64,000 nucleotides of DNA from Tribonema minus. Lineage: Eukaryota > Sar > Xanthophyceae > Tribonematales > Tribonemataceae. Positions within the stretch are counted from its first letter, which is position 1; each line of letters starts with the position of its first letter. A model generated the notes under the pieces. The model was not told where the DNA came from. It saw only the letters and a list, made by a program, of their open reading frames with translations, and ran no database searches. Positions 1 to 10,391 of this stretch are shown piece after piece. The position numbers were made by a program, and so were the translations under genes. Location of the stretch: positions 124,001 to 188,000 of the forward strand of contig JAFCMP010000125.1 in assembly GCA_017506865.1 (NCBI GenBank). The letters run 5' to 3'.

Positions 1-348
1 AAATTTACAAGCAGGCGCCGCAACCCACTCATCGAGCAGGCTGGAACATGCTGAGCGCGAGCGCTGCTGGGGGGGTACCCCCCCCCCCCCCTTCAATCCA
101 CCTGCGGCGCCCAGCGCACGCGCTGCGTCAGGCCACGTCCTGTCCAACACATCCTCGTCCATCAGCCGTCGCTTACAGAGTTGCACGACAGAGCCGCACG
201 AGCGAGCGCTGGAGCCTGCTGAGCACTGATCGAACTCCGTCACTGTCATCCTACAGTCTCCGCCTCCAGCGCACAGAGCGCACGCGCCGCCAGATCGCGT
301 CCTGCCATGTGTGCCATGTGCACAGAGCCAATATTAACAACCCCTCAC

Positions 349-539
349 CAAGCTGCATGACCATGCGCTGAAATCTGCTGAGCGCTGCCTGCACGGCGGG
401 CCGCCCCCTGTTCTGCGCCTTCCCGCACAGCTCCGTCTCCAGCGCCCAGCGCGTGTAATCAGACTCCGGGTCCGCCGCGTCAAGGTCCACCTGCTGCAGC
501 AGTGCTCCGGACGCGGCGTCCTCTGCCAAGACGCTGCAG
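349..539 (-). CDS. internal exon of an unidentified gene (partial)
   Basis: On the minus strand the frame reads SCSVLAEDAASGALLQQVD and ends RFQRMVMQLG before a GTGAGG donor at 348. A pyrimidine-rich stretch ending in CAG precedes the exon at about 540. The exon would enter in phase 2 and leave in phase 1, which agrees with its length of 191 bases. The encoded peptide is charged and helical (ESDYTRWALETELCGKAQNR). The style recalls helical-repeat RNA-binding proteins, but I cannot assign a family. The rest of the gene would lie to the left, outside the window or in short exons I could not find. Support is codon composition and consistent splice phase only. Confidence 0.35.
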
Positions 540-1288
540 CTGCGGCGCGAGGGGCGCGTGCGGGGGAAGGTGAGGGTGGCGAGCGTCAGGCTGCGTGTGC
601 GAGCGTGCAAGGGGTGTAGCACGTGTCAAAGACATCATGTGGTGGCAGCACATGCCTGCACCTGCAGTACCACTTTGACCATGAATACCTTTGTGCACTC
701 GATGAGCGCAGCAGCACACAAAGCAGCAGGTACTGAAAGAGGCGCAGTTCTCACCGTCGCGCTAGACTTTCCCATTCGCACGACAGCAGTTGCCTGTTCT
801 CCGCCTGTGCCTGCGCCACCGCAGCCTGTGCAAGAGGGCTCCTGATAGCCGAAACTTGCTTCAGGCCATTTGCACTTGCTGCTAGAGACAGGCAGACCAG
901 CCAACTGATCTGTCAGCAGGATCACGCAAGCGAGCACATGTGGAGGTCAGTCAGCCACGAAGACAGCTTGCTGCAGTGCGTGAATGGATCTTGGGTCTGC
1001 TGCGTATTTGCGCGCAGTAGCGTCACTTGAGGACAACCACGCTGGCAAGCAATCGTCATCGCTTGGGAAGAAACATGACATGATCCATCTACGTAGTCTA
1101 GACATGCGCAACTACCCAGCAGCAACGAGAATGAATGCACCAAAGGTCCAACCCGCTCAGGCAGCACGCGCCTTTGACATGACGACGCGCAGTTGTCGGC
1201 ACAGCGCTGGCCAAGTGAGGGAGACTTCAACTTGAGCTTTGGGTTGAAGTTCCCAATCCGTGTAAAACGAGTTTGAGCACACGCTGCG

Positions 1289-1698
1289 ATGGGGGTTCGC
1301 AGTGGAATCGTCTTCCTGGTGCAGGCGGTGGTATGTCTGTTCTGCTTGACCGACGGCGTGTGCCGGCTTACACCTCAGGTAGGCAAGATCTGCAAGCACA
1401 CGATTCAGAACAGTTGCGGAACACCTTGCCGTGGACTTTACATGAGTATTGGATGCGCCCGCTCACAATGCGTCCTCTGAGCGCCATCGCTGATTCACCA
1501 GCTGCTCTCTGCTGGTCTGCTTCCCGTGCTTCATGCCCACCGCAGTGGTCAGAACCACTGTACAGCTCGCAGGATACCACCTTCCGGCAGCTGGTGGCAC
1601 CTGTTTGGCAGCGGGATATCCTGGATGGCATAGGGGTGCACAATGTTGACGCGGGGATCATGAAGCTCGTTGTCGGGTGGTACGCGAAACATCTGTAA
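1289..1698 (+). CDS. putative small secreted or organelle-targeted protein, two exons
   Basis: Exon 1 (1289-1378) starts with ATG and encodes 30 residues with a strong hydrophobic stretch (GIVFLVQAVVCLFCL), like a signal peptide, and stops at a CAG|GTAGGC donor in phase 0. A phase-0 acceptor (CACCGCAG) at 1545 opens exon 2 (1546-1698), which encodes WSEPLYSSQDTTFRQLV and ends GWYAKHL before TAA. The product would be 80 residues. No family is recognised. The two exons fit in phase and the second has natural-looking protein composition, but both are short and the model could be wrong. Confidence 0.35.
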
Positions 1699-2769
1699 CC
1701 TGCCCCCATCACGTGTACTTCAACTTCAATTTCGTTGGGGTCTGCGAAGGCTGTGTGTGCGTGGGGCCAGCAGTCAGACACATCGTTCGTTGCAGAACCG
1801 CACATGCGCCATGTGCGACACAGCCACTGATCATACTTGTCTCTAGGCAACATGACAACTTCATGCCGACAGCTGTGGTATGCACAACCAATCTCCTGCC
1901 TGCAGCAACATGGTGCAACCTCGTGCTGGCACTATTGATGGACCTGCTCTTGTGTAGCTCAGTCGGCGTGCAACAGATGCAAATGCCGCCAGGTGTTATT
2001 GTACCCAGTGTGCACCTGTACAGTATTACTGCTACGCTGCGGAGCTCACCCTGACATGAAGACAGAACACACCGTAATGATGCTCATCAGTCTGCTCCCA
2101 GGCAGTCATTCCCGGCGCTCGCATGTTTCAATGTGACACGCTGGTTCAGACGCTGGCTGCTTTCATGTCCCTTGCTGCTGCTGATCATTGCAGGGTGGAG
2201 GTAGTGAGCGCGGTGCTGCTTTTCTCGCCGTTCAGGCGCATAGCAGGGGTGGCGCTCGCGTTGGTACTGGCTGCGTTGGCCTACGCTGAGGTGGGACATG
2301 GATGGGTGATGCCTCGGTGCTGCAGAGAGAGAGAGCTGCTGTTTCAACGCACTGTGCCATGCAGCGCGCGGGTGATGGTGGTGGTGGTGGTGGGGTCCCC
2401 ATAATCTTGGCATGTCATGGTGTACTGTGTGCCCTCCTGACAGTGTGTGCCGGGCTATACGCGGCAGACTTGCACATGCAAAACGCGATTGTGCAGCGGT
2501 CAAAAACCACCAAGTAACGACTGCGGCGGGCAGGCAAGTTCAGGTACCCTCAAGAAACGCTGTAGCGCACCACCCACACCCTTCGGCGCGCAGCTTCACT
2601 GCGGCGCTCCGCAGCACTCGCACAGCGTACATACCTACCGTACAGCATCCGACGCGCTCAATCACCCGCGGCACTCGCTCCATCAGCCGCCGGCGGCGCA
2701 GCTGCGCTCACCCCGCCGCATCTCGGTCGCCCTGTCCTCCGCCCTTTTCCCACGCTGCGCGATGCCGCT
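1699..2769. other. no supported gene
   Basis: Several medium open frames overlap on both strands, one with a hydrophobic start near 2123. None shows a recognisable domain or a consistent pair of splice sites. The stretch includes a GGT/GGTGGT run near 2372-2395. Confidence 0.3.
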
Positions 2770-2902
2770 ACTGCAGATGAGGAACGACAGGCCGCAGTAC
2801 CTGCAGCAGTGCGGGCTCGCGTGCGGCAGCGTCGTCGTGTGCGCCGCGGGGTCCGGGCGGCCCAGGCCTCCCGCCCGCAAGCCCGCCAACAAGCAGAAGT
2901 AG
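2770..2902 (+). CDS. possible last exon of an unidentified gene
   Basis: After a CTGCAG acceptor at about 2775 the frame MRNDRPQYLQQCGLACGSVV runs to a lysine-rich end (KPANKQK) and TAG at 2902. Third codon positions are strongly G/C, as in the clear genes of this window, which is the main reason to think it is coding. No start exon was found in the preceding 2 kb, and no family is recognised. The opposite strand also has an open frame here, so the strand is not certain. Confidence 0.25.
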
Positions 2903-4197
2903 CTCAGCTGGGTCGATGCGACTGCTCTCGCGCACGAGCTGCCTCTGGCGTCGATGCGCCGGTTGTGTATGTACGGATTGCGGGTCAGGGAGCTGGCGTC
3001 GAGAGGGGGGGGCTAGGGGTGTCATTGTGGGACGGTTGTGCATGTGTGCGTGCGGAAGTGCACGCTGCGTAGTTCTTACTTCCGTGTATGTTGCAGTATT
3101 GCGACGACTGCTGATTGTGCGCGTCAGCCACTGTTGTGTTGAACACCACCAGGGCCCTGAACCGCGTGCTGGTGATCCACGCCAACAGTGGCATCATCGC
3201 GGTAGCTCGTCAGCGGGTTACACAGCAGCTCGCTGCTGCACAGTGCTGGTGACATGATCTGAATGCAGCTCTTGAAGGAGCATTGCGCCCCCCCAGCTGC
3301 CTTGAGCATACATGAATGAGACTTTCAAGAAGTAACTACTTTTATGTCAAGTGTATGAATTCGTGCATATGGTTGCTTTCATGTCTGTCGTCGTGACTTG
3401 CCCACATTGTACAGCTTTTGTGGTCTTGCATAAAACTGCTGCGCCATCTTATACACTCTGGCCTGAGTGGGGACCTGCCTTGTATGCTTGCTGACGCTGC
3501 TGTGGACATCGTGCCGCATGCACACACGTGAGGCGGATGGATACCTGTGTTCTGCTTGGGCTGGCACTTTACATGCTGAATTGTACTGTTGTTGATTTGA
3601 GGTGCAGCAAAAGTCAATAATCTGAACCCTCTGCATCCTTGTCGGCGTGGTTTGCAAGGTGCATCATCGAGACATGGCTCACAAGACGAGCAGCAACACT
3701 GGATTTTGCACAAAAAGCTCGGCTTTGATTGAGAGCAATTCGCAGCCCAGCCAGCTGCAACAATCGTTCTTGAATGCGCTGCTGTTGCTGTAGAAGATCT
3801 CTTGCTTCAATTGGGCTTTGATTTGGTCCTGCAGGTCTTGAGCATCGCCATGCAAGACAGAGAAAGCCAAGCAAGTCTGCGTCAGTGCTCTACCAAAATG
3901 TATTCTTGGTGTGGCCCCCTTGCACAAGTAGCACAGGCTCGCCATATGGTAACCGGCACAGAAAATTCAAGCCATACCTACCAATGTGTGTTAGCCTAGT
4001 CTACACGCCAGCACGCAGTGATGCACGTGCAATTAATCCACAAATATCTACATGCTGTGCCTGGCAGCCACAGCTGCCACCACAGAATCAAGCCCGGGAC
4101 GTCTACACGACCCCGTCAATCCCCCTGCGCCCCCCACCACCCTCCGTGGCGGAGCCCCCACCGCGACTCAGCGCGCCACGCTCCCATCCGGAGCGCT
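2903..4197. other. gap with weak minus-strand open frames
   Basis: No gene can be supported. Between 3614 and 3874 the minus strand has a glutamine/leucine-rich helical frame (EARDLLQQQQRIQERLLQL) that could be an exon, but a competing frame in the same place is equally open and no splice partners were found. Confidence 0.3.
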
Positions 4198-5775
4198 TCA
4201 CGGCGCGCGCTCGTCGTCATCGGGCGCCACCAGCCTCATGGCGGTCACGCTGTGCCGCAGCGCGCCGGCCAGCGGCACGCCGTTCTCGTCCGCCTCCTCC
4301 CAGCTGAGCAGCTCCACGACCGCGCAGTCGCCGCCCGCCGCGAGCGCGCGCAGGCAGCCCGTGACCGCGCTCGGCAGCCGCGGCGCCAGCGCCGGCGGCA
4401 CGTTGCAGCAGAGCCGCGCCGTGACGGCGGAGTCGTCGACCGCCGCGGAGAGCGTCGCCGCGGCGCGGCCGGCGGCGCCGTCGCCGCCGCCGCTGCTGCG
4501 CGCCGCCGCTGTGCCATCGGTCAGGTGAATGGTCCACGGCGCATACGCGGCGGCGACGCCCGCGCCCACTAGCATCGCAGCGATGTCTGCGCTGCCGCCG
4601 CCGCCGCTGCTGCCATGCAGGGCGGCCGGCAGCGTGGCGCCTGCGACGACGGCGTGCACGCGCGCGCGCCCCGCGCGCCGCGCCAGCAGCAGGCTCGTTA
4701 TGGAGGCAAATGTATGCATAGGCGCGGGCGGCGTCAGCTGCGTTGAATGCAGCCCGTCTCCCGGCGCAGCAGCGGCGGCGGCGGCGGGCGCAGCAGGGCT
4801 GCGCGTTTGCCCTCCTGCCGCTGCTGCAGCGACGCTCGCTTCATCGAGCCGTACTATGGCTGTACGCGCCGTGGAGGCAAGCACCACGGCGGCGCCGCTG
4901 GACGTGCACACCTCCAGGCGCGTCACCTCGAAAACCGCGCCGCCGCTGCTGCTGCTGCTGCCGGTGCGCGGCAGCGTGCGCAGCGCGGCGGCGGCGGCGT
5001 CGCCGCGCAGGCTCAGCCGCGCCCTGTCGGCCTCGCGGGGGCCGTCGCTGAGCAGTGCTGCCGCGCGGCGCGAGCAGCCCGCCTCGCCGCGCACCGTCTC
5101 GTCCCAGACGCCGAGGCAGCGCGCGCGCACGCGCACCAGCGGCGGCGCGTCGCCCGCGCGCGCGATTGCGCTGAGATCTGCCAGGCGAATGAGGGCCTCG
5201 GGCGCGGCGCGCTGAAGGGAGGGCGTGGCGGCTGCATGCGCGCAGAGGTGCGGGTAAGCGCGCCTGGCCCACTTTGCCAGCGCTTCGATTTGGGGAGCGT
5301 CGCTGAGGCAGGCGGCGCCGGCGCGCCGCGGCTCATAGGCGAGGCCGCTATCAGGCAGGATGAAGCTATTGGCGCGCCAGACGACGCGGCAGCTGGATAC
5401 ATCTGTGGCAGCTCCGGTGAGCTCTCCGGTCATGCCCCACCGCTCGCCCCTGACGTCTGTGACTTCGACGAGATCGCCGGGCTTGACGAATGTCAGGACG
5501 CTCTCTGCCAGCCCTCCTCTCAGCTTCAGCTTGACGCCGATCTTGCTGGCATCAGCAGTAACCAGAAACACTCCATGGAAGCGCTCTGCCTTCTCTAATC
5601 CCTCTACCAGGACCAGCAAGTGGTCGTGGAAGCTCCCGGCGTCGATGTCCGCCAGGTGAGCCTCAAGGCTGTCTTTATTGAGATTGCGAGGCTTCAGTGC
5701 TGCTGACCTTGGGGTGCTGTCCGAGCGGGGCCTTTTACGAGGCCTATCGGCAGCAGGGCTGGCGTATTTATTCAT
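4198..5775 (-). CDS. probable OB-fold nucleic-acid-binding protein (single exon, 525 residues)
   Basis: The start is taken at ATG 5775, which opens MNKYASPAADRPRKRPRSDS, a basic segment that looks like a nuclear localisation signal. An in-frame upstream extension is Cys/Ser-rich and unlike coding sequence. Residues about 30-120 form a beta-rich block (VFLVTADASKIGVKLKLRGG, then SVLTFVKPGDLVEVTDVRG) with the hydrophobic/charge pattern of an OB fold. Later segments (PPLVRVRARCLGVWDE and CAVVELLSWEE) could be two more OB folds separated by Ala/Ser/Gly-rich linkers. This layout resembles multi-OB single-stranded-DNA binders such as RPA1-like, RADX-like or SHLD2-like proteins. That is inference from pattern, not a recognised match. 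No intron is needed. It lies divergently from the small gene at 5976, with 200 bases between the starts. Confidence 0.6.
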   Translation of the reverse strand: MNKYASPAADRPRKRPRSDSTPRSAALKPRNLNKDSLEAHLADIDAGSFHDHLLVLVEGLEKAERFHGVFLVTADASKIGVKLKLRGGLAESVLTFVKPGDLVEVTDVRGERWGMTGELTGAATDVSSCRVVWRANSFILPDSGLAYEPRRAGAACLSDAPQIEALAKWARRAYPHLCAHAAATPSLQRAAPEALIRLADLSAIARAGDAPPLVRVRARCLGVWDETVRGEAGCSRRAAALLSDGPREADRARLSLRGDAAAAALRTLPRTGSSSSSGGAVFEVTRLEVCTSSGAAVVLASTARTAIVRLDEASVAAAAAGGQTRSPAAPAAAAAAAPGDGLHSTQLTPPAPMHTFASITSLLLARRAGRARVHAVVAGATLPAALHGSSGGGGSADIAAMLVGAGVAAAYAPWTIHLTDGTAAARSSGGGDGAAGRAAATLSAAVDDSAVTARLCCNVPPALAPRLPSAVTGCLRALAAGGDCAVVELLSWEEADENGVPLAGALRHSVTAMRLVAPDDDERAP

Positions 5776-5975
5776 GGCGTATGCTGTGTGCACTAACACA
5801 CCAAGACCAGGCAGAGTCCTCAACTGCCGGTTGAAGTTTCCTCTCGAGAAACGCGTGACAGTTGAGTGCCGGTGACATGATGTGTTCACCCGGACACAAG
5901 GCTCAAAGCAAGAAACGACCAAACCAACAGGCTTAAGAGACGCTGTGGCAGCAGACGCAGTCAAACACGAAGGCC

Positions 5976-6579
5976 ATGAGGGCGCTGCAGGCGATGGTTG
6001 CTCTGACTTTGCTTGGGCGATGCTTATCCTTGATGAACCCCTGGACGACGGCGAGCTCTCGCCGTGCGGCGGCCACGAAGTTAATCACACCTACTTTCAG
6101 AGGTGTGCTGATGCGTGGTGAATGCATTTGTCGGCGCACTGTGTCGGCGCACGTGAAACCTTCAAAAAGCTCGCTTGTTTTTTTCTTGCATCGTGCTGAC
6201 ACTTGCGGTGTGTTGCCTGTATTCATTAGGTGCTGTGCTGCTTCTGGGGGCTGTTCCAGCTGGAGATGACGGCGAGAGCATCACGGTGCAACTGGGCCGT
6301 CAACTGCTTGCTGTTGATTTGGAACTGACCGCTGTAGAGAGGGAGCTGAGGGATATTGCTGCTGCTGTTGTGGATGGTGGCCAGAAAGTGGGTGAGACGG
6401 GCACAAACAGACGCCGCAATAGTGCGAGGGCGGAAGATGCGGAGAGAGCCCGGCTGCTGGACAAGCAGCATCGGCTGCTAGCCAGGGTGGAGGAGCTCCG
6501 CGAAGAGAAGCAGCGGTTAAATGTAGATCGGGCGGGGCCTCAGAAGGGTGAGATGCATGTTTCCTGGCAGCCCGGATAA
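5976..6579 (+). CDS. small protein with hydrophobic N-terminus and coiled coil, two exons
   Basis: Exon 1 (5976-6102) encodes MRALQAMVALTLLGRCLSLM and then a basic, Ser/Ala-rich stretch (TTASSRRAAATKLITPTFR), which looks like a signal peptide followed by a transit-like region. It ends in phase 1 before GTGTGC. Exon 2 (6260-6579) follows a TTCCAG acceptor in matching phase and encodes a heptad-rich helix (LLAVDLELTAVERELRDI, then LLDKQHRLLARVEELREEK). Total length would be 148 residues. The targeting-like start suggests a secretory or plastid location. The family is unknown. A GTGAGA motif near 6546 could be a further donor, so the C-terminus is less sure than the coil. Confidence 0.45.
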
Positions 6580-7124
6580 TGATGTGAGCTGGTGGCAACA
6601 TGACGTGCATGCCCTTGCCTCCTTTTTGCGTTCGAAGCCAACAGAAAACAGTATGCTGCACCTTGCTGCATCAACGAGGAGGGGTGCAGTTTCCATCACT
6701 CAGTTTGAATGACCGTGAGCACGCCACCATACCACACCCATTGGCTGTTGTCGCCAGCACCTTGCTGGCTGCATGTGCAAGGGTGTGCACAATTCCAAAT
6801 GCGCTGTGCAGTACCACAGTTTGCCACACAGGTATAGCTGAGACAGGTGTGTGATGGGTTGCAGTACGTGTCGTGTCCCGTATGCCTTCATCACATGCCA
6901 AGACATGCGCACGGCATGCCGAGGAGCGGCTGCTCAGCAAGCCGGCATCACACGCCTCTCGCGCAGCACTTTGTTTTGTGACATGCCAGCTGTCAGTGAG
7001 GCAGTCAAATCATCAGCGATAGTTTAGTGGCACTGCCGCTCGCGTGTGCAGTACTGTAGCTTCCTCCTCACCAGGCTTCCCCAGGTATTTGATTTCTCCT
7101 GACGCTTGCACGACTTTTCCACAG
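6580..7124. other. gap, probably holding the unresolved 5' end of the Crinkler-like gene
   Basis: No clear exon is visible. The first supported exon of the next gene starts at 7125 one base into a codon, so at least one upstream exon should lie here or further left. I could not choose it. Confidence 0.3.
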
Positions 7125-10100
7125 CACCTCCACCGCTGCACGCCTTCTGGACGAACCTGGGCAATGCGGAAGTGGACAATGACGGCTTCTTGCAGCTGAC
7201 AGAAGGCACAAATTTCTTCGGTCGCGAAGGGCGGAAGTCGCAGCGCATGGACTGCATCTACGTGCGGCAGTGGTACAGGCGTCTCTACGAGCACATTGTG
7301 AAGCTGGTGAAGCCAGAGTCCAAGCGCGTGCGCAGGGTGGTGGTCACCGGCGGACCAGGTGCGCGTTGAGGTTGAGCACAACGAATACGCACCGCAAGGC
7401 AACTGCTCGCATGCCGCCAAGTTTGCTACGCGCCGCGCGGCGCCACCTGCTGCAATGTGACCGCTGTTGGACACGGGTGCTGTTTCATGGGGGCTGTGGT
7501 TTGACGGGTGTGCAATCATTGAAGTCCGCGGCTGACGTTGCACATGCTTTGTACCAGCTTGCAAGCTCCTTCCGAGAACTGACCATCACGTGTACATGTA
7601 TGCAAATTGCAAAAAACGTGTGCGATCTTCAGGTACCGGAAAGACTTACTTTGGCTTCTACTGCCTCTGGCAATTGTGCCAGGCCGGCAAGACAGTCATT
7701 TACCAATGGGGCTCCGACTTCTATCGGTTTTCAGGCAAAAGCGCTGAGTACGGCAGTGAAAATGCGTTCGTCAGTGCTGGGTACTTCAGAGACAAGGTGC
7801 GTTTCGTTTCTTGCTCTGTGTGCTTCATGTGCAAGAAAATGCTGGGGGCATGCTCATTTTCCAGGCGTTCCATTGCGATGTGCATTCTGGCACCATGGCG
7901 CCTGGTGGATTCACCTTGACCAGTGTCCCGGAGACCTTGCGACCAATGGCCTCACCGGCTACCGCAAGGGCAGAATCAACTGACTTTCACTCACCTGGGT
8001 ATGAAGGTCAAACGGCTGCGTCCGTGAGCTTGATCTTTTGACCTCACCATACTGTACGCTGTACGCAATGGCTTAACTGAATCCTCAGGCAGCATGTACA
8101 TAAGCATTGACACTATGAAGGGTCGCTGACACTATGAAGGGTCGACAAGTCGGAGATTTCTTTCACATGCAGTGAGTGTTGTCTCCTGGAACTCCCCCTG
8201 CACATGCCTATATCAGGGGGCAGCCCTAGAATGGATACTGCTCGTTAGCACCGAGAGGTGCGGCAGCACTCGCGGTGGCGCTGATGGTGGCGAGGGTGCA
8301 TCAGGCAGCAAGGGGATGGGAGATGCTGGCTGTGAGCAGGAGCTGCGGAGTCGCGTGTGGTGAGGATACGGCTTTGGGCAGCAGCAGGGGATATTGGAAC
8401 ATGGGGATACGGATAGCATCAGGGCACACTGTAGATCGTTTGCTTGAACACGCAAGAAAGAGAACCTCGGCCAGGCACGTCAGCGGCGTGCTTAGGCAAG
8501 GAATCGAGGACCGGGCGCCTCTGGCCCAAATGTATACTAGAGGCATAACCGCGGTCCTCCGGCGTTTTCGCTCAAGAGATGGAGACATCGGCTACGATAG
8601 GTGTGGCTCAGACTGGGTGCCGCTGTGTCTGCCCCCCATGAGTCTAGTACAAGCCTGCAACGCAGGGCTCTAAGGGCCCGTCCGATTTTAGTTTTTTGCA
8701 TTCTTATCCAACGCATCAAGCCCACCTTGGGGCTGCTATAAATACAAGATCATAAGTACAAAGGGGGGGGGGCGAAGAGGAACTAGTAAAATTGCATTAT
8801 ATGGCATTGTGTACCCAACGAATCAACGTGACCGCCATGTTGCAGCTCGCACTTCGGCAGCAAGCAGTCCTTTCATGATGTCTTGCCGCCAGGAAGCTAG
8901 GCGCGACAGCCTCTGCTGGAGGGTTCATTTGCTTTGCTTCGTTTGTGTAGACCACCAGCCTGAGGTTTTCGAGGAATGAACGAGGCCTGACACGCGCGTG
9001 TGGTACACACTGCAGAAATAGGCTACAAGAGCAGTGGGTGCAGTGCCGCACAAGTAGGTGACCTCGCGCATGCATTTCACAACGTAATCATGCTCATTCA
9101 CGCTGAGATACACCCAGCACTAAACAGCAGCTTCTGCACTGTGTGCTGGACCAATCGATGTCTCAAAGTTGGCTGCGGTGGTGTTGTGGGCAAGTGGTTA
9201 TGGCATATGGTCAACATTGCCTCATAGCGTGAAACTTCACTACCAGATGACCGTTAGCTTCAATGATTGCGAAAAGCGACCAGCATCTCAGAGCGGCCCG
9301 GAGGGGCTGGCCCAGAGCCTACGACACTAACAGCGTGAATGTGCGATGTGTTTTTCCGACGTCACACGCGCCAACAGCGACGTTTCTCATCCGCCGTGAG
9401 CACACTTTCTCTGAAGTGGCCACAAGTTTGCTCACACCGCAGATTGGCTACACTGTGCCACGCACGTGTTGCGATTGCCCCACAGGACTGCTGGTTCCTC
9501 GCCGACCCAGAGAGTCACCAGAGCCTCAGGTCGGACTGCCTGGGCATCACCCTCGTGTTGCACTCCCGCTGTTTCCGAAACCGCGTCTACGACGAATTCA
9601 TGAAGGCGCGCAGGGGCCGCACGGCCGCTGTCACCTACATGTCACCCTGGTCACTGAACGAGCTGCAGAAGTGCAGAGCGCGCAAGTGTCCCCACCTCAC
9701 ACGTACGGAGGTGGAGGACCTTTCCACGGTGTGGGGCGGCTCAGCTTGGCTCGTCCTGAAGCTTGTTCAGGCCAAGTCACGGCGGATGCTCCTCGACACA
9801 ATACACACAGCAAGCATGGAGAAATGGGAAGCAGCTCTTGCTGACGCTTTGGCACCCACGCACAAGGTCTTTGGGAAGGCGGTCAGCGTGGCCGACTTCG
9901 TGGTGCAGATGGTGCCCATCACTCCCGAGACGTTCACTACGCAATTTGTGTCGGGGTACATTTTCCAGCTGTTCAGTGACAGGCACCAGGCAGCGATGCG
10001 CGCGCGTGTGCGCGACTGGCTGGCAGCAGCGCTCGGCAGCCCAGCCGCGACGACGCCGGGCAACATGTTTGAGTTGCTGGCGCACAATGACCTGCTGAAC

Positions 10101-10391
10101 TCGAGCGCGTACAACGACGTGTTTAAATACACCAGGTTGGTGTCAGGGGAAACGCCGAAAGAGCGCAGGTGCAGGCCCTTGCGGCGGGAGGAGATGCGCT
10201 TCAGTGGCCATCATCGCTTTGGTGTCCTAGCTGACCTCGAGGTTGTCCCAGATACATATTACTGGCCTCTGCAGCACGATGTTGCCGCCGTGGATGCCTT
10301 TGCTGTCATTGGCGACGCGCTGTACATGTTCAAGATGACTACCAACGAACGCCGTGGCGCACCGGCAGAGGGCGTGATTGCTGTCGTATAA
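7125..10391 (+). CDS. Crinkler-like P-loop NTPase (5' end unresolved)
   Basis: Three exons join in phase: 7125-7358, 7633-7796 and 9486-10391. The first encodes FWTNLGNAEVDNDGFLQL and later RRVVVTGGPG. The second begins by completing the Walker A motif GGPGTGKT and continues YFGFYCLWQLCQAGKTVIYQ. The third starts DCWFLADPES and holds YMSPWSLNELQKCR, then GGSAWLVLKL. This order (FW..L start, NTPase P-loop, LADP/WYLVDG-like strand, a SPW/WS segment and a C-terminal V-D-A-F...F-K-M-T end) is that of the Crinkler/CR-type NTPase family, known from oomycete effectors and also found in algae, fungi and plants. Intron 2 is long (1689 bases) and splits no domain. Intron 1 cuts the P-loop between G and T. 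The N-terminal header that distinguishes secreted effectors was not found, so nothing can be said about export. About 434 residues are accounted for. Confidence 0.7.

Noticed and set aside
2087-2517. Overlapping open frames with a hydrophobic start on the plus strand
   Set aside because: No splice partner, no family pattern, and the minus strand is equally open, so no gene could be supported.
3614-3945. Two overlapping minus-strand frames, one Gln/Leu-helical
   Set aside because: Both look protein-like in parts, neither has convincing start or splice sites, and they exclude each other.
8041-9485. Possible extra exons within the long Crinkler intron
   Set aside because: The exon end FRDK joins DCWFLADPE in phase and in family order without any insert. 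The open frame from 7811 runs into a stop and matches nothing.
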